NCBI GenBank assembly: GCA_964407525.1
Contig: CAYOWC010000291.1
Coordinates: forward strand, 1-6,217
DNA length: 6,217 bases
Reading direction: 5' to 3'
Source of the DNA: DUZB01 sp964407525
Lineage (GTDB): Bacteria > Desulfobacterota > DSM-4660 > Desulfatiglandales > Desulfatiglandaceae
Part shown: piece after piece, positions 4,512-6,217 of the stretch
How the letters are laid out: each line of letters begins with the position of its first letter
Position numbering within the stretch: the first letter of the stretch is position 1
Position numbers and translations under genes: made by a program
The notes under the pieces: generated by a model
Database searches by the model: none
Told to the model about the DNA's origin: nothing
The model's input: the letters and a program-made list of their open reading frames with translations, nothing else

Positions 4512-6101
4512 ATGACGGCAGAACGATTTTTCAACACGGAAGGGCCGGTCAACTGTGAGAAGCACTATTGCCTCGATCCACTCATTCGGATCAACGTCTC
4601 CGAGATTTTAAAGATTGTTGCGCAGGAAAAATATTCTGTGCTGCACGCACCCAGGCAAACTGGGAAGACATCCTGTCTGCTGGCGTTGATGGACCATATC
4701 AACCGACAGGGAATCTACACTTGCCTTTATATAAATGCAGAAAAGGGACAGTCGGCTCGGGAGGATGTGGCAAGAGGCATGCGGGCAGTGGTGGGGGACC
4801 TGGCATCAAATGCCAGAGATTTTCTCCATGACACGTTTCCGGTTGAACATATGAACGAGATTATGGCGCAGTGGGGGGGAGACAGCGCCTTCAGCGAGTT
4901 GCTGTCCCAATGGACCGCCCAATTGGACAAACGGCTCGTATTGTTTATCGACGAGGCCGACGCGTTGATCGGAGATACACTGATTTCGCTCCTCCGGCAG
5001 ATCCGGACAGGTTATAATAAACGACCCGGGCTTTTTCCCCAATCGATTGTTCTTTGCGGAGTGCGGGATTTGCGGGACTACCGGATTCACTCGGCCAGGG
5101 AAAAGGCGGTCATAACGGGTGGAAGTGCCTTCAACATCAAAGCCAAATCCCTGCGGTTGGGTGATTTCAATCCGGAAGAACTGGAAGCCTTGTACCTTCA
5201 GCATACCGAGGAAACAGGACAGGTGTTTGAACCGGATGCACTGTCCTTGTCATGGGAACTGACCCGGGGCCAACCCTGGCTGGTGAACGCCCTGGCTTAC
5301 GAAACGTGCTTTGAGATGAAAGAGGGCAGAGACAGAAAACAGCCGATCACCAAAGAGATGATTCAAGACGCCAGGGAGTCCCTCATTGTGCGACGGGTGA
5401 CTCATCTGGATCAACTGGCCGACAAACTCCAGGAAGCGCGGGTGAGAAGCGTGGTCTCCCAGATCCTTTCAGGCTGGGAGTCCCCAGAAACAATTCCTGA
5501 AGACGATGTTCAGTATGTGACGGATCTGGGTCTTATAAAGGTGTCGTCAGGCCAAATCGAAATTGCCAATCCGATCTATCGGGAAATCATCCCCAGACAA
5601 CTCACCTACAGCACACAGCTTACCATCTCACAGCAGACGATATGGTATGTGGAACCGGACGGTCGACTCAACATGAAGAAGCTTCTTTCCGCCTTTCAGG
5701 AATTCTTCCGGGAGCATTCAGAGCACTGGATGGAGCGGTTTCAATACAAGGAAGCGGGTCCGCAGCTTCTCATGCAGGCCTTCCTTCAGCGAATCATCAA
5801 CAGCGGCGGACGGGTAGAGAGGGAGTACGGTCTGGGCCGCATGAGGACCGATCTTCTGGTACTCTGGCCGTTCCCCGACGGAAGGCAAAAGGTGGTGATC
5901 GAACTCAAGGTGCTCTACAAGTCCCTGGAGAAGACTATTGCCGACGGCCTTCCCCAGACCCATGCCTATATGGATCGGTGCGGAACATCGGAAGGAAACC
6001 TGGTGATCTTTGATCGAACAGAAAATCGGCCTTGGGAGGAAAAAATCTTTGTTCGTGAAGAAGTGTACGAAGGGAAGGAAATATCGGTCTGGGGGATGTG
6101 A
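4512..6101 (+). CDS. AAA-type ATPase with C-terminal PD-(D/E)XK nuclease-like domain
   Basis: The product is a soluble protein of 529 residues. Residues about 25-260 form a P-loop ATPase. The Walker A variant is APRQTGKT (46-53), with Ala in place of the first Gly. Walker B is VLFIDE (143-148, D147/E148). VLCGVRD (180-186) is the likely sensor strand, and RGQPWLVNALAYE (252-264) is in the lid region. A probable winged-helix stretch ends in NPIYREIIPR (353-362). The C-terminus has GLGRMRTDLLVLW (D447), then VVIELK (E464, K466), then QTHAYMD (Q482, Y486). This is the order and spacing of a PD-(D/E)XK nuclease core. I recognise the ATPase part as a widespread, poorly characterised family (RFFNT.GPV..., HAPRQTGKTS). 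Its partner molecule is unknown, and nuclease activity is inferred from motifs only. It starts 16 nt after the DUF362 stop, so the two are probably co-transcribed and perhaps translationally linked. An in-frame extension back to 4413 overlaps the ferredoxin codons and is not credible. Confidence 0.86.
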   Translation: MTAERFFNTEGPVNCEKHYCLDPLIRINVSEILKIVAQEKYSVLHAPRQTGKTSCLLALMDHINRQGIYTCLYINAEKGQSAREDVARGMRAVVGDLASNARDFLHDTFPVEHMNEIMAQWGGDSAFSELLSQWTAQLDKRLVLFIDEADALIGDTLISLLRQIRTGYNKRPGLFPQSIVLCGVRDLRDYRIHSAREKAVITGGSAFNIKAKSLRLGDFNPEELEALYLQHTEETGQVFEPDALSLSWELTRGQPWLVNALAYETCFEMKEGRDRKQPITKEMIQDARESLIVRRVTHLDQLADKLQEARVRSVVSQILSGWESPETIPEDDVQYVTDLGLIKVSSGQIEIANPIYREIIPRQLTYSTQLTISQQTIWYVEPDGRLNMKKLLSAFQEFFREHSEHWMERFQYKEAGPQLLMQAFLQRIINSGGRVEREYGLGRMRTDLLVLWPFPDGRQKVVIELKVLYKSLEKTIADGLPQTHAYMDRCGTSEGNLVIFDRTENRPWEEKIFVREEVYEGKEISVWGM

Positions 6102-6217
6102 AGGAAAATATTCAACTTCATTAAATCAAAATCGGAAAGGGAAGGCGCATCTAGCCTCAATACCCGTGAATGAATGAGATTCATGCCGCTTTCCGGTGAA
6201 GAATTTCGAGATCCTGT
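6102..6217. other. Intergenic tail, no supported gene or clear terminator
   Basis: After the ATPase stop codon the sequence is AT-rich and then mixed. The only small palindrome I see is ATGA-GAT-TCAT near 6174-6184, without a T run, so no intrinsic terminator can be called. On the minus strand the last 36 bases read QDLEILHRKAA and then a stop (TGA 6183-6181). This could be the end of a convergent gene beyond the window, but it is too short to judge. Confidence 0.4.

Noticed and set aside
6181..6217. End of a convergent minus-strand gene (DLEILHRKAA then stop)
   Set aside because: Only 11 residues are visible, which is too few to separate from chance.

Overview
The window looks like a chromosomal segment of an anaerobic, environmental Gram-negative bacterium, most likely a Desulfobacterota (deltaproteobacterial) lineage. 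This is an inference from gene content and style: moderate GC, strong AAGGAG ribosome-binding sites, a membrane HAMP/class III cyclase, a DUF362 protein with two [4Fe-4S] motifs, and an AAA ATPase of a kind I associate with deltaproteobacteria and cyanobacteria. No rRNA, tRNA, CRISPR array or complete mobile element is visible.

Region 1 (about 1-1620) is a decayed accessory patch. It holds the 3' part of a VapC-like PIN toxin gene (+, cut by the window edge). Next is a methyltransferase gene that stops right after its SAM-binding glycine motif (-). An intact HigA-type antitoxin gene follows (-), and only the C-terminal part of its HigB toxin partner survives. Further on are a GC-rich imperfect inverted repeat and a short remnant resembling a matrixin-type metalloprotease, which abuts the stop codon of the next gene. 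Short GCG-plus-T-run repeats flank the methyltransferase fragment. The pattern suggests repeated insertion, deletion and gene loss.

Region 2 (1625-3163, -) is a complete class III nucleotide cyclase of 512 residues. It has six predicted membrane segments, a HAMP linker and a C-terminal catalytic domain. The two metal-binding aspartates are present, but the residues that usually select the purine base are not canonical. The signal is probably sensed by the membrane bundle and converted into a cyclic nucleotide.

Region 3 (3431-6101, +) is a compact two-gene operon transcribed divergently from the cyclase, with a 16-nt gap between stop codon and chosen start. The first gene encodes a DUF362 iron-sulfur protein. 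The second encodes an AAA-type ATPase whose C-terminus carries a PD-(D/E)XK nuclease-like signature. Pairing a redox protein with an ATPase/nuclease-like protein is the most functionally puzzling arrangement here. About 115 nt after the operon contain no gene I can support.
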